This document shows positions 27,516-36,610 of a stretch of DNA of 64,000 nucleotides, piece after piece. Within the stretch, counting starts at the first letter, position 1. Each line of letters begins with the position of its first letter. Origin of the DNA: Billgrantia sulfidoxydans (lineage in GTDB: Bacteria; Pseudomonadota; Gammaproteobacteria; Pseudomonadales; Halomonadaceae). Location: NCBI RefSeq assembly GCF_017868775.1, contig NZ_CP053381.1, positions 4,340,001 to 4,404,000 of the forward strand, given 5' to 3'. Both the position numbers and the translations under genes were made by a program. Under the pieces are notes generated by a model. The model was given only the letters and a program-made list of their open reading frames with translations. It searched no databases and had not been told where the DNA came from.

Positions 27516-30432
27516 TGGCGCGCTCCGCGGAGGGCCTGCCTGCGCCCGCTTCGTCCTTGTCACCACCGCGCAGCAGCTCGAGCTGCAGCCGGTCGAAGGT
27601 CTGGAACTGGCGCTGCCAGGCGGACGGCTGGCTGACCTTCTCGACCTGTACGGCGGTCACCTTGTATTCCGGACAGTTGGTCGCCCAGTCGGAGCTGTCG
27701 GTGGTGATCACGTTGGCCCCGCTGCCCGGATGGTGGAAGGTAGTGTAGACCACCCCCGGCGGCATGCGGTCGCTGATCCGTGCGCGCAGCACCGTCTGGC
27801 CCGCGCGGCTGGTGATACCGACCCAGTCGCCGTCGCGCACGCCACGCAGCTCGGCATCGGACGGGTGCAGCTCGAGCACGTCCTCGTCGTGCCAGGCCTG
27901 GTTGTGGGTCCGCCGGGTCTGGGCGCCGACGTTGTACTGGGAGAGGATGCGCCCGGTGGTCAGCAGCAGCGGGAAGCGCCGGTTGCTGAGCTCGTCGCTC
28001 GCCACATAGTCGGTGATGGCGAACTGGCCGAGGCCGATGGGGAAATCCTCGATGTGCATGGTCGGGGTGCCCTTGGGGTGCGCCTCGTTGCACGGCCACT
28101 GGATGCTGCCCAGCTCGTCGAGCCGCGCGTAGCTGACCCCGGTGAAGCTCGGCGTGAGGCCGGCGATCTCGTCCATGATCTGCGACGGATGGTCATAGTG
28201 CATGGGATAGCCCAGCGCATTGGCCAGGTCCACCGTCACTTCCCAATCCTGCTTGCCGGCCAACGGCGGCATCACCTTGCGCACGCGGTTGATGCGGCGC
28301 TCGGCGTTGGTGAAGGTGCCGTCCTTCTCCAGGAACGAGGAGCCCGGCAGCAGCACGTGGGCGAACTTGGCCGTCTCGTTGAGGAAGATATCCTGCACGA
28401 TCAGGCACTCCAGCGAGCGCAGCGCCTCCTCCACGTGCTGGGTGTTGGGGTCGGATTGGGCGATGTCCTCGCCCTGCACGTAGAGCGCCTTGAAGTCGCC
28501 GGCCACGGCGGCATCGAACATGTTGGGGATGCGCAGGCCCGGCTCATCGTCGATGGGCACGCCCCAGGCCGCCTCGAAGCGCTCGCGCACGGCGGGGTCG
28601 CCGACGTGCTGGTAGCCCGGCAGCTCGTGGGGGAAGGAACCCATGTCGCAGGAGCCCTGGACATTGTTCTGCCCGCGCAGCGGGTTGACGCCCACCCCTT
28701 CGCGGCCGATGTTGCCGGTGGCCATGGCCAGGTTGGCGATGCCCATCACCATGCTCGAGCCCTGGCTGTGTTCGGTGACGCCGAGACCGTAGTAGATCGC
28801 GCCGTTGGGCGCCTGGGCATAGGTACGCGCGGCACGGCGTACCTGCTCGGCGGACACGCCGGTGATCGCCTCGACGTTCTCCGGCGCATGGCGCGGATCG
28901 AGGATGAACTCACGCCAGGCCTGGTAGCCCGCGGCATCGCAGCGCTTGGCGATGAACTCGCGATCCTCGAGTCCTTCGCTGATCACCACGTGGGCCAGGG
29001 CGTTGATCATCGCCACGTTGGTGCCGGGGCGCAGGGCAAGGTGCTGAGCGCCGCGATGGTGCGGGGTCTTGAGCAGGTCGATACGGCGCGGGTCGACGAC
29101 GATCAGCTCGGCGCCCTGGCGCAGGCGTTTGCGCATCTGCGAGGCGAACACCGGGTGGGCGTCGGTGGGGTTGGCGCCGATGACCACGATCACGTCGGCC
29201 TGCATCACCGAATCGAAGGTCTGGGTGCCGGCGGATTCGCCCAGCGTCGTCTTGAGGCCGTAGCCGGTGGGCGAATGACACACCCGCGCACAGGTGTCGG
29301 TATTGTTGTTGTGGAAGGCCGCGCGCACCAGCTTCTGCACCAGGTAGGTCTCCTCGTTGGTGCAGCGCGACGAGGTGATGCCGCCGATGCTCTCGCGACC
29401 GTACTTGGCCTGGATCGCCTTGAGCCGCTCGGCGGCGAAGGCGATCGCCTCCTCCCAGCCCACCTCGCGCCAGGGCTGGTCGATCGACTCGCGAATCATC
29501 GGCGTCTTCAGGCGGTCGGGATGGGTGGCGTAGCCGAAGGCGAAGCGGCCCTTGACGCAGGAGTGGCCGTGGTTGGCGTCGCCGCCCTTGTACGGCACCA
29601 TGCGCACCACCCGGTCGCCCTGCATCTCGGCCTTGAACGAGCAGCCCACGCCGCAGTAGGCGCAGGTGGTGACCACGCTGTGCTCCGGTTGCCCCTGCTC
29701 GATCACCGCCTTCTCCATCAGCGTCGAGGTCGGGCAGGCCTGCACGCAGGCGCCGCAGGAGACGCACTCGGAATCCATGAACGCCTCGCTCTGTCCGGCG
29801 GCGACCTTGGACTCGAAGCCGCGCCCCTCGATGGTCAGGGCGAAGGTGCCCTGCACCTCCTCACAGGCGCGCACACAGCGCGAGCAGACGATGCACTTGC
29901 TGGGGTCGAAACTGAAATAAGGGTTGGAGTCGTCGGTCTCGGCGTCCAGGTGATTGTCGCCATCGAACCCGTAGCGCACCTCGCGCAGCCCCACCGCACC
30001 GGCCATGTCCTGCAGCTCGCAGTCGCCGTTGGCCGGACAGGTCAGGCAGTCCAGCGGGTGGTCGGAGATGTAGAGCTCCATCACGTTGCGCCGCAGCTTG
30101 GCCAGCCGCGCATTCTGGGTGGTGACCTTCATGCCGGGCTCGACCGGCGTGGTGCAGGAGGCCGGCAGGCCGCGCTTGCCGTCGATCTGCACCGCGCACA
30201 GACGGCAGGAGCCGAACGCCTCGAGATTGTCCGAGGCACACAGCTTGGGAATGTTGATGTCGGCGAGTGCCGCGGCGCGCAGCACCGAGGTGCCCTCGGG
30301 CACGGCGATCTCGACGCCATCGATCTCGAGGCTGACCAGCGTCTCGGAGAGTCGCGCCGGGGTACCGTAGTCGCGCTCCGGCGAAAGGTGCTGGGGGGCG
30401 AATGCCTGCTTGGGGTCGTAATGGTGCAACAT
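27508..30432 (-). CDS. fdsA: NAD-dependent formate dehydrogenase alpha subunit (Mo or W)
   Basis: 974-residue catalytic subunit of the soluble FdsABG(D) enzyme. Order of domains: N-terminal [2Fe-2S] domain (CASDNLEAFGSCRLC and a later CTTP), the His-Cys [4Fe-4S] region with DHPLDCLTCPANGDCELQ, two ferredoxin-type clusters (CIVCSRCVRAC, CVSCGACVQACP), a further [4Fe-4S] site CAYCGVGCSF, then the bis-MGD domain. The metal ligand is Cys385 in ARVCHSPTGYG, so this enzyme does not need selenium, unlike FdnG. The start at 30432 has GGAGGTACGAC just upstream; the open frame extends further but only as shadow of fdsB. Confidence 0.95.
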   Translation of the reverse strand: MLHHYDPKQAFAPQHLSPERDYGTPARLSETLVSLEIDGVEIAVPEGTSVLRAAALADINIPKLCASDNLEAFGSCRLCAVQIDGKRGLPASCTTPVEPGMKVTTQNARLAKLRRNVMELYISDHPLDCLTCPANGDCELQDMAGAVGLREVRYGFDGDNHLDAETDDSNPYFSFDPSKCIVCSRCVRACEEVQGTFALTIEGRGFESKVAAGQSEAFMDSECVSCGACVQACPTSTLMEKAVIEQGQPEHSVVTTCAYCGVGCSFKAEMQGDRVVRMVPYKGGDANHGHSCVKGRFAFGYATHPDRLKTPMIRESIDQPWREVGWEEAIAFAAERLKAIQAKYGRESIGGITSSRCTNEETYLVQKLVRAAFHNNNTDTCARVCHSPTGYGLKTTLGESAGTQTFDSVMQADVIVVIGANPTDAHPVFASQMRKRLRQGAELIVVDPRRIDLLKTPHHRGAQHLALRPGTNVAMINALAHVVISEGLEDREFIAKRCDAAGYQAWREFILDPRHAPENVEAITGVSAEQVRRAARTYAQAPNGAIYYGLGVTEHSQGSSMVMGIANLAMATGNIGREGVGVNPLRGQNNVQGSCDMGSFPHELPGYQHVGDPAVRERFEAAWGVPIDDEPGLRIPNMFDAAVAGDFKALYVQGEDIAQSDPNTQHVEEALRSLECLIVQDIFLNETAKFAHVLLPGSSFLEKDGTFTNAERRINRVRKVMPPLAGKQDWEVTVDLANALGYPMHYDHPSQIMDEIAGLTPSFTGVSYARLDELGSIQWPCNEAHPKGTPTMHIEDFPIGLGQFAITDYVASDELSNRRFPLLLTTGRILSQYNVGAQTRRTHNQAWHDEDVLELHPSDAELRGVRDGDWVGITSRAGQTVLRARISDRMPPGVVYTTFHHPGSGANVITTDSSDWATNCPEYKVTAVQVEKVSQPSAWQRQFQTFDRLQLELLRGGDKDEAGAGRPSAERANE

Positions 30433-30449
30433 GTCGTACCTCCTCCCGC

Positions 30450-32000
30450 TCAACGCGGCTGCGCGTCGCGCTGCAGGTCGTCGGGAAAGTGTTTCATCAC
30501 GCTCTGCACGGGGAAGGGTGTCATGCCACCCATGGCGCAAAGCGAGCCATCCACCATGGTCTCGCACAGGTCGGCGAGCAGCGCGAGGTTGGCCTCGCGG
30601 CGCTCGCCGGCGCGGATGCGGTCGATCACCTCGACGCCGCGCACCGATCCGATGCGGCAGGGGGTGCACTTGCCGCATGATTCCACCGTGCAGAACTCCA
30701 TGGCGAAGCGCGCCTGCTCGGCCATGTCCACCGTGTCATCGAACATCACCACGCCGCCGTGACCGAGCACCGCGCCGACCTCGGCGAAGGCCTCGTAGTC
30801 GAGCGGCAGGTCCCACTGGCTCTCGGGCAGATAGGCGCCCAGCGGGCCGCCCACCTGCACCGCGCGCAGCGGCCGTCCGGTAAAAGTACCGCCGCCGAAC
30901 TCCTCCATCAGCTGGCGCAGGGTGGTGCCGAACGCCAGCTCCACCAGCCCGCCGCGCTGGACGTTACCGGCCAGCTGCAACGCCAGGGTGCCCCGCGAAC
31001 GGCCCATGCCGTAGTCGGCGTAGGCCTGTCCGCCGTCGCCGAGAATGAAGGGCACCGCCGCCAGCGACAGCACGTTGTTGACCACGGTGGGCTGGCCGAA
31101 CAGGCCTTCGATGGCCGGCAGCGGCGGCTTGAAGCGCACCATGCCGCGCTTGCCTTCGAGACTCTCGAGCAGCGAGGTCTCCTCGCCGCAGATGTAGGCG
31201 CCGGCACCCAGGCGCACCTCGAGGTGAAACGCCTGGCCGCTGCCGAGGATGTCGCCACCGAGATAGCCGGCGGCCTCGGCGCGGGCGATGGCCTCGTTGA
31301 AGATCTCCTGGGCCAGCGGATACTCCGAACGCAGGTAGACGTAGCCCTGGGTGGCGCCCACGGCGAGGCCGGCAATGGCCATGCCCTCGATCAGCAGATA
31401 GGGGTCGCACTCCATCACTAGGCGGTCGGCGAAGGTACCGGAGTCGCCCTCGTCGGCGTTGCAGACGATGTATTTCTGCGCGGCGGGGGCATCGAGCACG
31501 GTCTGCCACTTGATGCCGGTGGGAAACGCCGCCCCGCCGCGGCCGCGCAGGCCGGAAGCCTTGACCTCGTCGATGATGGCCTGGGAATCAAGGCCGAGGG
31601 CCCGGCGCAGGCCGCGGAAGCCGTCGTGGGCGCAGTAGTCCTCCAGCGACAGCGGGTCGGTGACGCCGATGCGCGAAAAGGTCAGGCGCTGCTGGGCCTG
31701 CAGATAGGGAATCTCCTCGGTCGGCCCCTGGCACAGGGGTGACGTGGCACTGCCCTCGAGCAGGCCGGCGTCGAGCAGGCCGGCCACGTCCTCGGGCGCC
31801 ACCGGGCCGTAGGCGATGCGCCCGGCCGGCGTCTCGACCTCCACCAGCGGCTCCAGCCAGAACAGCCCACGCGAGCCGTTGCGCACCAGCTCGACCTCGA
31901 CGCCACGCGCCTCGGCCTCGGCCTCGATGCGCTCGGCGACCTCATCGGCGCCCAGCGCCAGCGCCGTGGTTTCGCGGGGGACAAAGAGTCTCGTGGTCAT
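30450..32000 (-). CDS. fdsB: NAD-dependent formate dehydrogenase beta subunit (NuoF-like)
   Basis: 516-residue flavoprotein that reduces NAD+ with electrons from FdsA. The N-terminal 100 residues are a thioredoxin-like extension; the NuoF core follows, with the FMN/NADH motifs GLRGRGGAAFPTGIKW and NADEGDSGTFADR, then CGEETSLLESLEGKRG, and the [4Fe-4S] ligands ESCGKCTPCRIG near the C-terminus. Start and upstream stop share one base (TGATG), so fdsG and fdsB are translationally coupled. Confidence 0.95.
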   Translation of the reverse strand: MTTRLFVPRETTALALGADEVAERIEAEAEARGVEVELVRNGSRGLFWLEPLVEVETPAGRIAYGPVAPEDVAGLLDAGLLEGSATSPLCQGPTEEIPYLQAQQRLTFSRIGVTDPLSLEDYCAHDGFRGLRRALGLDSQAIIDEVKASGLRGRGGAAFPTGIKWQTVLDAPAAQKYIVCNADEGDSGTFADRLVMECDPYLLIEGMAIAGLAVGATQGYVYLRSEYPLAQEIFNEAIARAEAAGYLGGDILGSGQAFHLEVRLGAGAYICGEETSLLESLEGKRGMVRFKPPLPAIEGLFGQPTVVNNVLSLAAVPFILGDGGQAYADYGMGRSRGTLALQLAGNVQRGGLVELAFGTTLRQLMEEFGGGTFTGRPLRAVQVGGPLGAYLPESQWDLPLDYEAFAEVGAVLGHGGVVMFDDTVDMAEQARFAMEFCTVESCGKCTPCRIGSVRGVEVIDRIRAGERREANLALLADLCETMVDGSLCAMGGMTPFPVQSVMKHFPDDLQRDAQPR

Positions 32001-32497
32001 CAGCTCACCTTCAGCACTTGGGTGGTCAGCTCGTCGACCAGCCGATCGAAACGCTCGGGGGTGACCCGGGCGAGGATGCGGTCATCAACGCGCAGCGACG
32101 GGCCGCAGGCGCAGTTGCCCAGGCAGTAGACCGGCTCCAGGGTGATCTCGCGGTCGGCGGTGGTCTGGTGGTAGTCGATGCCGAGGGTTTCCCGCGCATG
32201 GCTCTCCAGCGCACGGGCGCCCCGCGCCTGGCATGCCTCGGCACGGCAGATCTGCACCACGTGCCGCCCCGGAGGGCTGGTGCGGAAGTGGTGATAGAAG
32301 CTGATCACACCGTGCACCTCGGCACGGGTGAGCTGCAGCGATTCGGCAATGAGCGGCACCGCCTCGCGGGGAATATGGCCGAAGCGATCCTGGATCGCGT
32401 GCAGGATGGGTAGCAGGGCCCCGGGCTCGTGCTTCAGGGCGTCGATCTCGTCCTGAACCAGTTGGGGGGTCCATGGTGGGAAAGGGCTGTTGTACAT
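32000..32497 (-). CDS. fdsG: NAD-dependent formate dehydrogenase gamma subunit (NuoE-like)
   Basis: 165-residue thioredoxin-like [2Fe-2S] protein, partner of FdsB. The four ligand cysteines are in CRAEACQARGA and CLGNCACGPS; the preceding HGVISFYHHFRTSPPGRHVVQIC block is typical of NuoE/FdsG. It is the first gene of fdsG-fdsB-fdsA-fdhD-fdsD. The 192 bp between it and the divergent regulator gene carry inverted repeats annotated separately. Confidence 0.94.
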   Translation of the reverse strand: MYNSPFPPWTPQLVQDEIDALKHEPGALLPILHAIQDRFGHIPREAVPLIAESLQLTRAEVHGVISFYHHFRTSPPGRHVVQICRAEACQARGARALESHARETLGIDYHQTTADREITLEPVYCLGNCACGPSLRVDDRILARVTPERFDRLVDELTTQVLKVS

Positions 32498-32570
32498 GGC
32501 CTGGCCTCGAAGCGAACGTGCGGCGCGGCACCCGCGCGCGACGTTCGGCGCTGCTGATTATGGTCTAGTT

Positions 32571-32586
32571 ATGTACTACAGTGCAT
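32571..32586. promoter_or_regulatory. Palindrome in the fdsG/regulator intergenic region
   Basis: ATGTACTACAGTGCAT is a near-perfect dyad (ATGNACTNNAGTNCAT). It lies about 75 bp upstream of fdsG and 105 bp upstream of the divergent ModE-like gene. It is a plausible operator for that regulator. Confidence 0.45.
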
Positions 32587-32629
32587 ATATGAATTAGCAT
32601 GCCTGTCGTCGCGATTGCTCGTGCCTTCT

Positions 32630-32639
32630 GGTACGTACC
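32630..32639. promoter_or_regulatory. Second palindrome upstream of the ModE-like gene
   Basis: GGTACGTACC is a perfect 10-bp palindrome 50 bp before the regulator start. A third dyad, ATATG-N10-CATAT (32672-32691), overlaps the start codon. Together with the element at 32571 they suggest autoregulation, but sequences differ from each other. Confidence 0.35.
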
Positions 32640-32689
32640 TGTGAAAGTAGCAGCACCGTCTCCGTTTCGAAATATGAAAAACACAGCAT

Positions 32690-33763
32690 ATGAAGCGCAT
32701 TCGTATCGAGCCCGCCTGGTCCTTCACCGACGAGGCGGGTAACCGCCTGGATCCACAGCTTTTCGGGCTGCTGCAGGGCATCCATCGCAGCGGCAAGCTG
32801 ACCGCGGCCGCCGCCGAGGCCGGCATCTCCTACCGCCACGCATGGAACCTGCTCAACAAGTGGGCGGAGTTCTTCGGCGTCGCCCTGGTGGAAATGCACA
32901 AGGGCCGCGGCGCGCGGCTCACGCCGCTCGGCGACAAGCTGCTGTGGGCCCGTCAGCGGGTGGCTGCCCGGCTGGGCCCGCAGCTCGAGAGCCTCGGCTC
33001 GGAGCTCAATCTCGAGCTGCAACAGCTGTTCGAGGGCGTCGAGCCGGTGCTGCGCGTTCACGCCAGCCACGGCTACGCGGTGGCGCTGCTGCCGCGGTTC
33101 GCCAGTGACTTCCAGCTCGACCTGCAGTACTGCAGCCCCGCGGAGGCGCTGGCCGCACTCAACCGTGGCGCCTGCGACGTGGCCGGCTACCACATGCCGA
33201 CCTCGGCCACCCGCGGCCCGCTGATGCAGGGCTATCGCCGCCAGCTGCGGCCGCGCAGCCACTGCATCATCCGCTTCATCACCCGCCGCCAGGGGCTCAT
33301 GCTGAGGCCGGGCAACCCCAAGGGCATCGTCGGCCTGGCCGACCTGACCCGCGGCGACGTGCGCTTCATCAATCGCCAGAAGGCGTCGGGCACCCGGGCG
33401 CTGCTCGACATCCTGCTGCGCGACGCCGGGCTCGCCTCGCAACGCATCCTCGGTTTCGAGCTCGAGGAGTACACCCATTCTGCGGTGGCCGCCTACATCG
33501 CCGCCGGCATGGCCGACGTCGGCTTCGGCGTCGAGGCCGCCGCGCATCAGTTCGGCCTGGCTTTCCTGCCCCTGGCCGACGAGCACTACCTGCTGGTGTG
33601 CCAGCGCCGGAGTCTCGCCGACCCCAGCGTCAGGCGCCTGCTGGAGATGATCCGTGGCGAATCGTTCCGGCAGGCCGTCAGCGAGCTGCCGGGCTATACG
33701 CCGGACCGCTGCGGCGAGGTGTGCAGCGTCGACGAGCTGTTCGACGAGACCCAGCGCTCCTGA
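32690..33763 (+). CDS. ModE-like transcriptional regulator with periplasmic-binding-type ligand domain
   Basis: 357 residues. The N-terminal 110 residues are a ModE/LysR-type winged helix (LLQGIHRSGKLTAAAAEAGISYRHAWNLL, a classic ModE pattern). The rest is a type-2 periplasmic-binding-like domain (LRVHASHGYAVALLPRF, VRFINRQKASGTRALLD, IAAGMADVGFGVEAAA), as in regulators that sense molybdate, tungstate or a formate-related signal. It is divergent from fdsG and almost certainly controls that operon; FdsR of other bacteria has the same position. The ligand is not known from sequence. Confidence 0.85.
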   Translation: MKRIRIEPAWSFTDEAGNRLDPQLFGLLQGIHRSGKLTAAAAEAGISYRHAWNLLNKWAEFFGVALVEMHKGRGARLTPLGDKLLWARQRVAARLGPQLESLGSELNLELQQLFEGVEPVLRVHASHGYAVALLPRFASDFQLDLQYCSPAEALAALNRGACDVAGYHMPTSATRGPLMQGYRRQLRPRSHCIIRFITRRQGLMLRPGNPKGIVGLADLTRGDVRFINRQKASGTRALLDILLRDAGLASQRILGFELEEYTHSAVAAYIAAGMADVGFGVEAAAHQFGLAFLPLADEHYLLVCQRRSLADPSVRRLLEMIRGESFRQAVSELPGYTPDRCGEVCSVDELFDETQRS

Positions 33764-33781
33764 GCCTCGCCGGGTCCGGCC

Positions 33782-34888
33782 TCAGTAATCGACCACCACG
33801 TCGCCTCGCGGCTTGCTGCAGCAGGAGAGGATGTAGCCCTCTTCGATGTCCTCGTCGGTGATGCCGCCGTTGTGCTCCATGTCCACTTCACCGGACTTGA
33901 GTCCCACCCGGCAGGTGCCGCAGATGCCCATGCCGCAGGCCTTGGGAATGTGCAGGCCCAGCTTGGCGGCAGCGGAGTGCACCGTCTCTCCCGGCTGAAT
34001 GCGCACGCTCTTGCCCGAGCCGACGAACTCGACGCTGAGCATGTCGGCGTAGTCGATCTCCTCGGCCTCGGCCTCGGCTTGCTCGGCCAGCTCCAGCACC
34101 TCCTCGCGCACATCCAGCGGCGTGGCACCGAAGGATTCCTCGTGGTAATGGCTCATGTCGAAGCCGTTATCCCTCAGGATGCGCTTGACCGCGTTCATGT
34201 AGGGCGTGGGACCGCAGCAGAAGATCTCGCGCTCGAGGAAATCGGGCACCATCAGCTCGAGCATTGGTTGGGTCAAATACCCGCGATAGCCGGCCCAGGC
34301 CTCGCCGATGTCGTCCTTTTTCTCGCAGACGATATGCAACTTGAACTCGGGGATCCGCGAGAACATGTGCACCAGCTCACGATGGTAGATGACATCGCGC
34401 GGGGCACGTGCACTGTGGATGAACTCGACGTCGACGTTGGCGTTGGTGTCGAAGAACCAGCGTGTCATCGACATCAGCGGCGTGATACCCACGCCGCCGG
34501 AGAGGAACAGCACCTTGTCGGCAGGAAAATCGATCGAATTGAAATTGCCCACCGGGCCATGCACCGCCAGTTCGTCGCCGATCTTCAGGTTATCGTGTAG
34601 CCAGTTCGACACCTTGCCCCCGGGCACCCGCTTGACGGTGATCGAGAAGCTGTAGGGAATCGATGGCGAACTGGAGATCGTATAGGAGCGCATGATCGGC
34701 TCGCCGTCGATCTCCAGTTCCAGGGTCACGAACTGCCCCGGCTTGAAGAAGAACAGCACCGGCTGCTCGGCCATGAAGCAGAAAGTGCGGACGTCCCAAG
34801 TTTCCTGGATGACCTTGACGCAACGCACCAAATGGCGGCCGTTGGTCCAGGTCTGGGTCGTGACGGGGTTGAGAAAGTTCATGGTCAT
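33782..34888 (-). CDS. gbcB: Glycine betaine monooxygenase, reductase component
   Basis: 368-residue electron donor to GbcA. Order: FAD-binding barrel (RSYTISSSPSIPYSFS with the RxYS-like motif), NAD-binding domain (LFLSGGVGITPLMSMTRW; CGPTPYMNAVKRIL), then a C-terminal plant-type [2Fe-2S] ferredoxin (CGMGICGTCRVG with a last Cys in LSCCSKP). I start at ATG 34888 (MTMNFLNPV) behind AGGCGACG; the frame is open further upstream without family likeness. Divergent from gbcA across a 327-bp regulatory region, as in Pseudomonas. Confidence 0.93.
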   Translation of the reverse strand: MTMNFLNPVTTQTWTNGRHLVRCVKVIQETWDVRTFCFMAEQPVLFFFKPGQFVTLELEIDGEPIMRSYTISSSPSIPYSFSITVKRVPGGKVSNWLHDNLKIGDELAVHGPVGNFNSIDFPADKVLFLSGGVGITPLMSMTRWFFDTNANVDVEFIHSARAPRDVIYHRELVHMFSRIPEFKLHIVCEKKDDIGEAWAGYRGYLTQPMLELMVPDFLEREIFCCGPTPYMNAVKRILRDNGFDMSHYHEESFGATPLDVREEVLELAEQAEAEAEEIDYADMLSVEFVGSGKSVRIQPGETVHSAAAKLGLHIPKACGMGICGTCRVGLKSGEVDMEHNGGITDEDIEEGYILSCCSKPRGDVVVDY

Positions 34889-35215
34889 GTCGCGTCGCCT
34901 GGCATTGATCAGCGTGGAAGGCTCCGACTGCGGAACACCGCCTGCCGTTGAACGAATTTTGCGCCAGGCGGCAAGGCCACGACTTGCCTGACTACGACAC
35001 GGGCATGCCCATGAGTCCCACTCGGTGTCTCTTTTCCTTCCACGCGCGTCGCGCCTGCATTCATGCTTGTCGCCGGCAGACAACTGGGCGCCCCGCGGCT
35101 GATCCACACTCGCCGTATTCGCAACCCGGCCCCAAGACAATCACAACGCCGACTTTCCGACGACACCAACAATCCGACCGATGCCGCCGACGCGGCCAGC
35201 AATGAGGAAGCTTGC
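34889..35215. other. gbcB-gbcA divergent promoter region
   Basis: 327 bases without a gene. It must contain both promoters. An inverted repeat GGCAAG-N7-CTTGCC (34970-34988) and a perfect palindrome GGGCATGCCC (35001-35010) lie near the gbcB side. In Pseudomonas this region binds the AraC-type activator GbdR, and a GbdR-like gene is present at 48.7-49.8 kb. The ribosome site of gbcA is GAGGAA at about 35204. Confidence 0.6.
34970..34988. promoter_or_regulatory. Inverted repeat, candidate activator site for gbcA/gbcB
   Basis: GGCAAG and CTTGCC are perfect complements seven bases apart, within the wider CAGGC...GCCTG symmetry, 82 bp from the gbcB start. The match to any published GbdR site was not checked. 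Confidence 0.35.
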
Positions 35216-36502
35216 ATGGACACACCCTCCCCGACACCCCTCGACGACCCCTTGGATCCCGCGCGCCAGGCTACCGCCAGGATGCTGGCCGAGCGCGCGC
35301 GCAACGTCTCGCTGCCCCAGCCCTTCTACAACGATGCCCGGCTGTTCGCCCTGGACATGCAGGAGATCTTCGGCAAGGAGTGGCTGTTCGCCGGCATGAC
35401 CTGCGAGATCCCCGCCAAGGGCAACTACATGACCCTGCAGGTCGGCGACAACCCGGTGATCCTGGTGCGCGGCGACGGCGGCGCCATCCATGCCTTTCAC
35501 AACGTCTGCCGCCACCGCGGCTCGCGGCTGTGCGTCAGCGACAAGGGCAAGGTCGCCAAGCTGGTCTGCCCCTACCACCAGTGGACCTATGAGCTCGACG
35601 GCCGCCTGCTGTTCGCCGGCAGCGACATGGGCGAGAACTTCGACCTTTCCGCCTATGGCCTGAAGCCGGTCCACGTTCGCACCGGCGGCGGCTTCATCTT
35701 CATCAGCCTGGCCGAGCAGCCGCCCGCCATCGACGACTTCCTGGTCACCCTGGAGCACTACCTCGAGCCTTACGACATGACCAACGTCAAGGTCGCCGTG
35801 GAGTCGAGCATCGTCGAGCAGGCCAACTGGAAGCTGGTGATCGAGAACAACCGCGAGTGCTACCACTGCAACGGCGCCCACCCGGAGCTGCTCAACTCGC
35901 TGCAGGAGTTCGACGACACCGACGACCCCCGCGCCACGCCCGCCTACAAGGCGCTGGTGGCGAAGAAGCAGTCCGACTGGGACGAGCAGCAGATACCCTG
36001 GCAGCTCAAGCGCTTCGGCAAGCGCAACCGGCTGACCCGCACACCGCTGCTGGATGGCGTGGTCTCGATGACCATGGACGGCAAGCCGGCCTGCCGCAAG
36101 CTGATGGGCCGCCTGACCAGCCCCGACATGGGCTCGCTGCGCATCCTGCACCTGCCCAACTCCTGGAATCACTTCATGGGCGACCACGCCATCGTGTTCC
36201 GCGTGCTGCCGCTGGGCCCGCAGGAGACCCTGGTGACCACCAAGTGGCTGGTGCACAAGGATGCGGTGGAGGGCGTCGACTACCAGCCCGAGGAGATGCG
36301 TCGGGTGTGGGACGCCACCAACGCCCAGGACAAGCGCCTGGCCGAGGAGAACCAGCGCGGCATCAACTCCAAGGCGTACGAGCCGGGCCCCTACTCCGAG
36401 ACCTACGAGTTCGGCGTGATCGACTTCATCGACTGGTACAGCGAGCGGATGCAGGAGAACCTGGGTCACAGCGCGCCCCACCTGCAGCTGGTGAGAGGCT
36501 AG
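35216..36502 (+). CDS. gbcA: Glycine betaine monooxygenase, Rieske oxygenase component
   Basis: 428-residue Rieske non-heme iron oxygenase that demethylates glycine betaine to dimethylglycine and formaldehyde. The Rieske [2Fe-2S] site is CRHRGSRLC...CPYHQWTYELDG (about residues 100-130) and the mononuclear iron region is IENNRECYHCNGAHPELL. The start MDTPSPTPLDDP has GAGGAA upstream. A strong terminator follows the gene. It lies at the head of a cluster with GbcB, FdhA, a BCCT carrier and the dimethylglycine genes. Confidence 0.94.
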   Translation: MDTPSPTPLDDPLDPARQATARMLAERARNVSLPQPFYNDARLFALDMQEIFGKEWLFAGMTCEIPAKGNYMTLQVGDNPVILVRGDGGAIHAFHNVCRHRGSRLCVSDKGKVAKLVCPYHQWTYELDGRLLFAGSDMGENFDLSAYGLKPVHVRTGGGFIFISLAEQPPAIDDFLVTLEHYLEPYDMTNVKVAVESSIVEQANWKLVIENNRECYHCNGAHPELLNSLQEFDDTDDPRATPAYKALVAKKQSDWDEQQIPWQLKRFGKRNRLTRTPLLDGVVSMTMDGKPACRKLMGRLTSPDMGSLRILHLPNSWNHFMGDHAIVFRVLPLGPQETLVTTKWLVHKDAVEGVDYQPEEMRRVWDATNAQDKRLAEENQRGINSKAYEPGPYSETYEFGVIDFIDWYSERMQENLGHSAPHLQLVRG

Positions 36503-36530
36503 ACGCCCCCTCTCCTCGGGACGAAAGAGA

Positions 36531-36563
36531 TCGCCCCCGGCCTTGGCCGGGGGCGATTCGTTT
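36531..36563 (+). terminator. Rho-independent terminator after gbcA
   Basis: A 12-bp perfect stem (TCGCCCCCGGCC paired with GGCCGGGGGCGA) with a two-base TT gap at its tip, followed by TTCGTTT, about 30 bp past the gbcA stop. Confidence 0.85.
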
Positions 36564-36610
36564 CCCTCGGGTTCGTTCGGACGTCATGGCGCTGGTTCTG
36601 GCCGGCGACC

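Noticed and set aside
27730..30762. 1010-codon plus-strand open frame
   Set aside because: Antisense shadow of fdsA; no motif, no ribosome site, and fdsA has all expected clusters.
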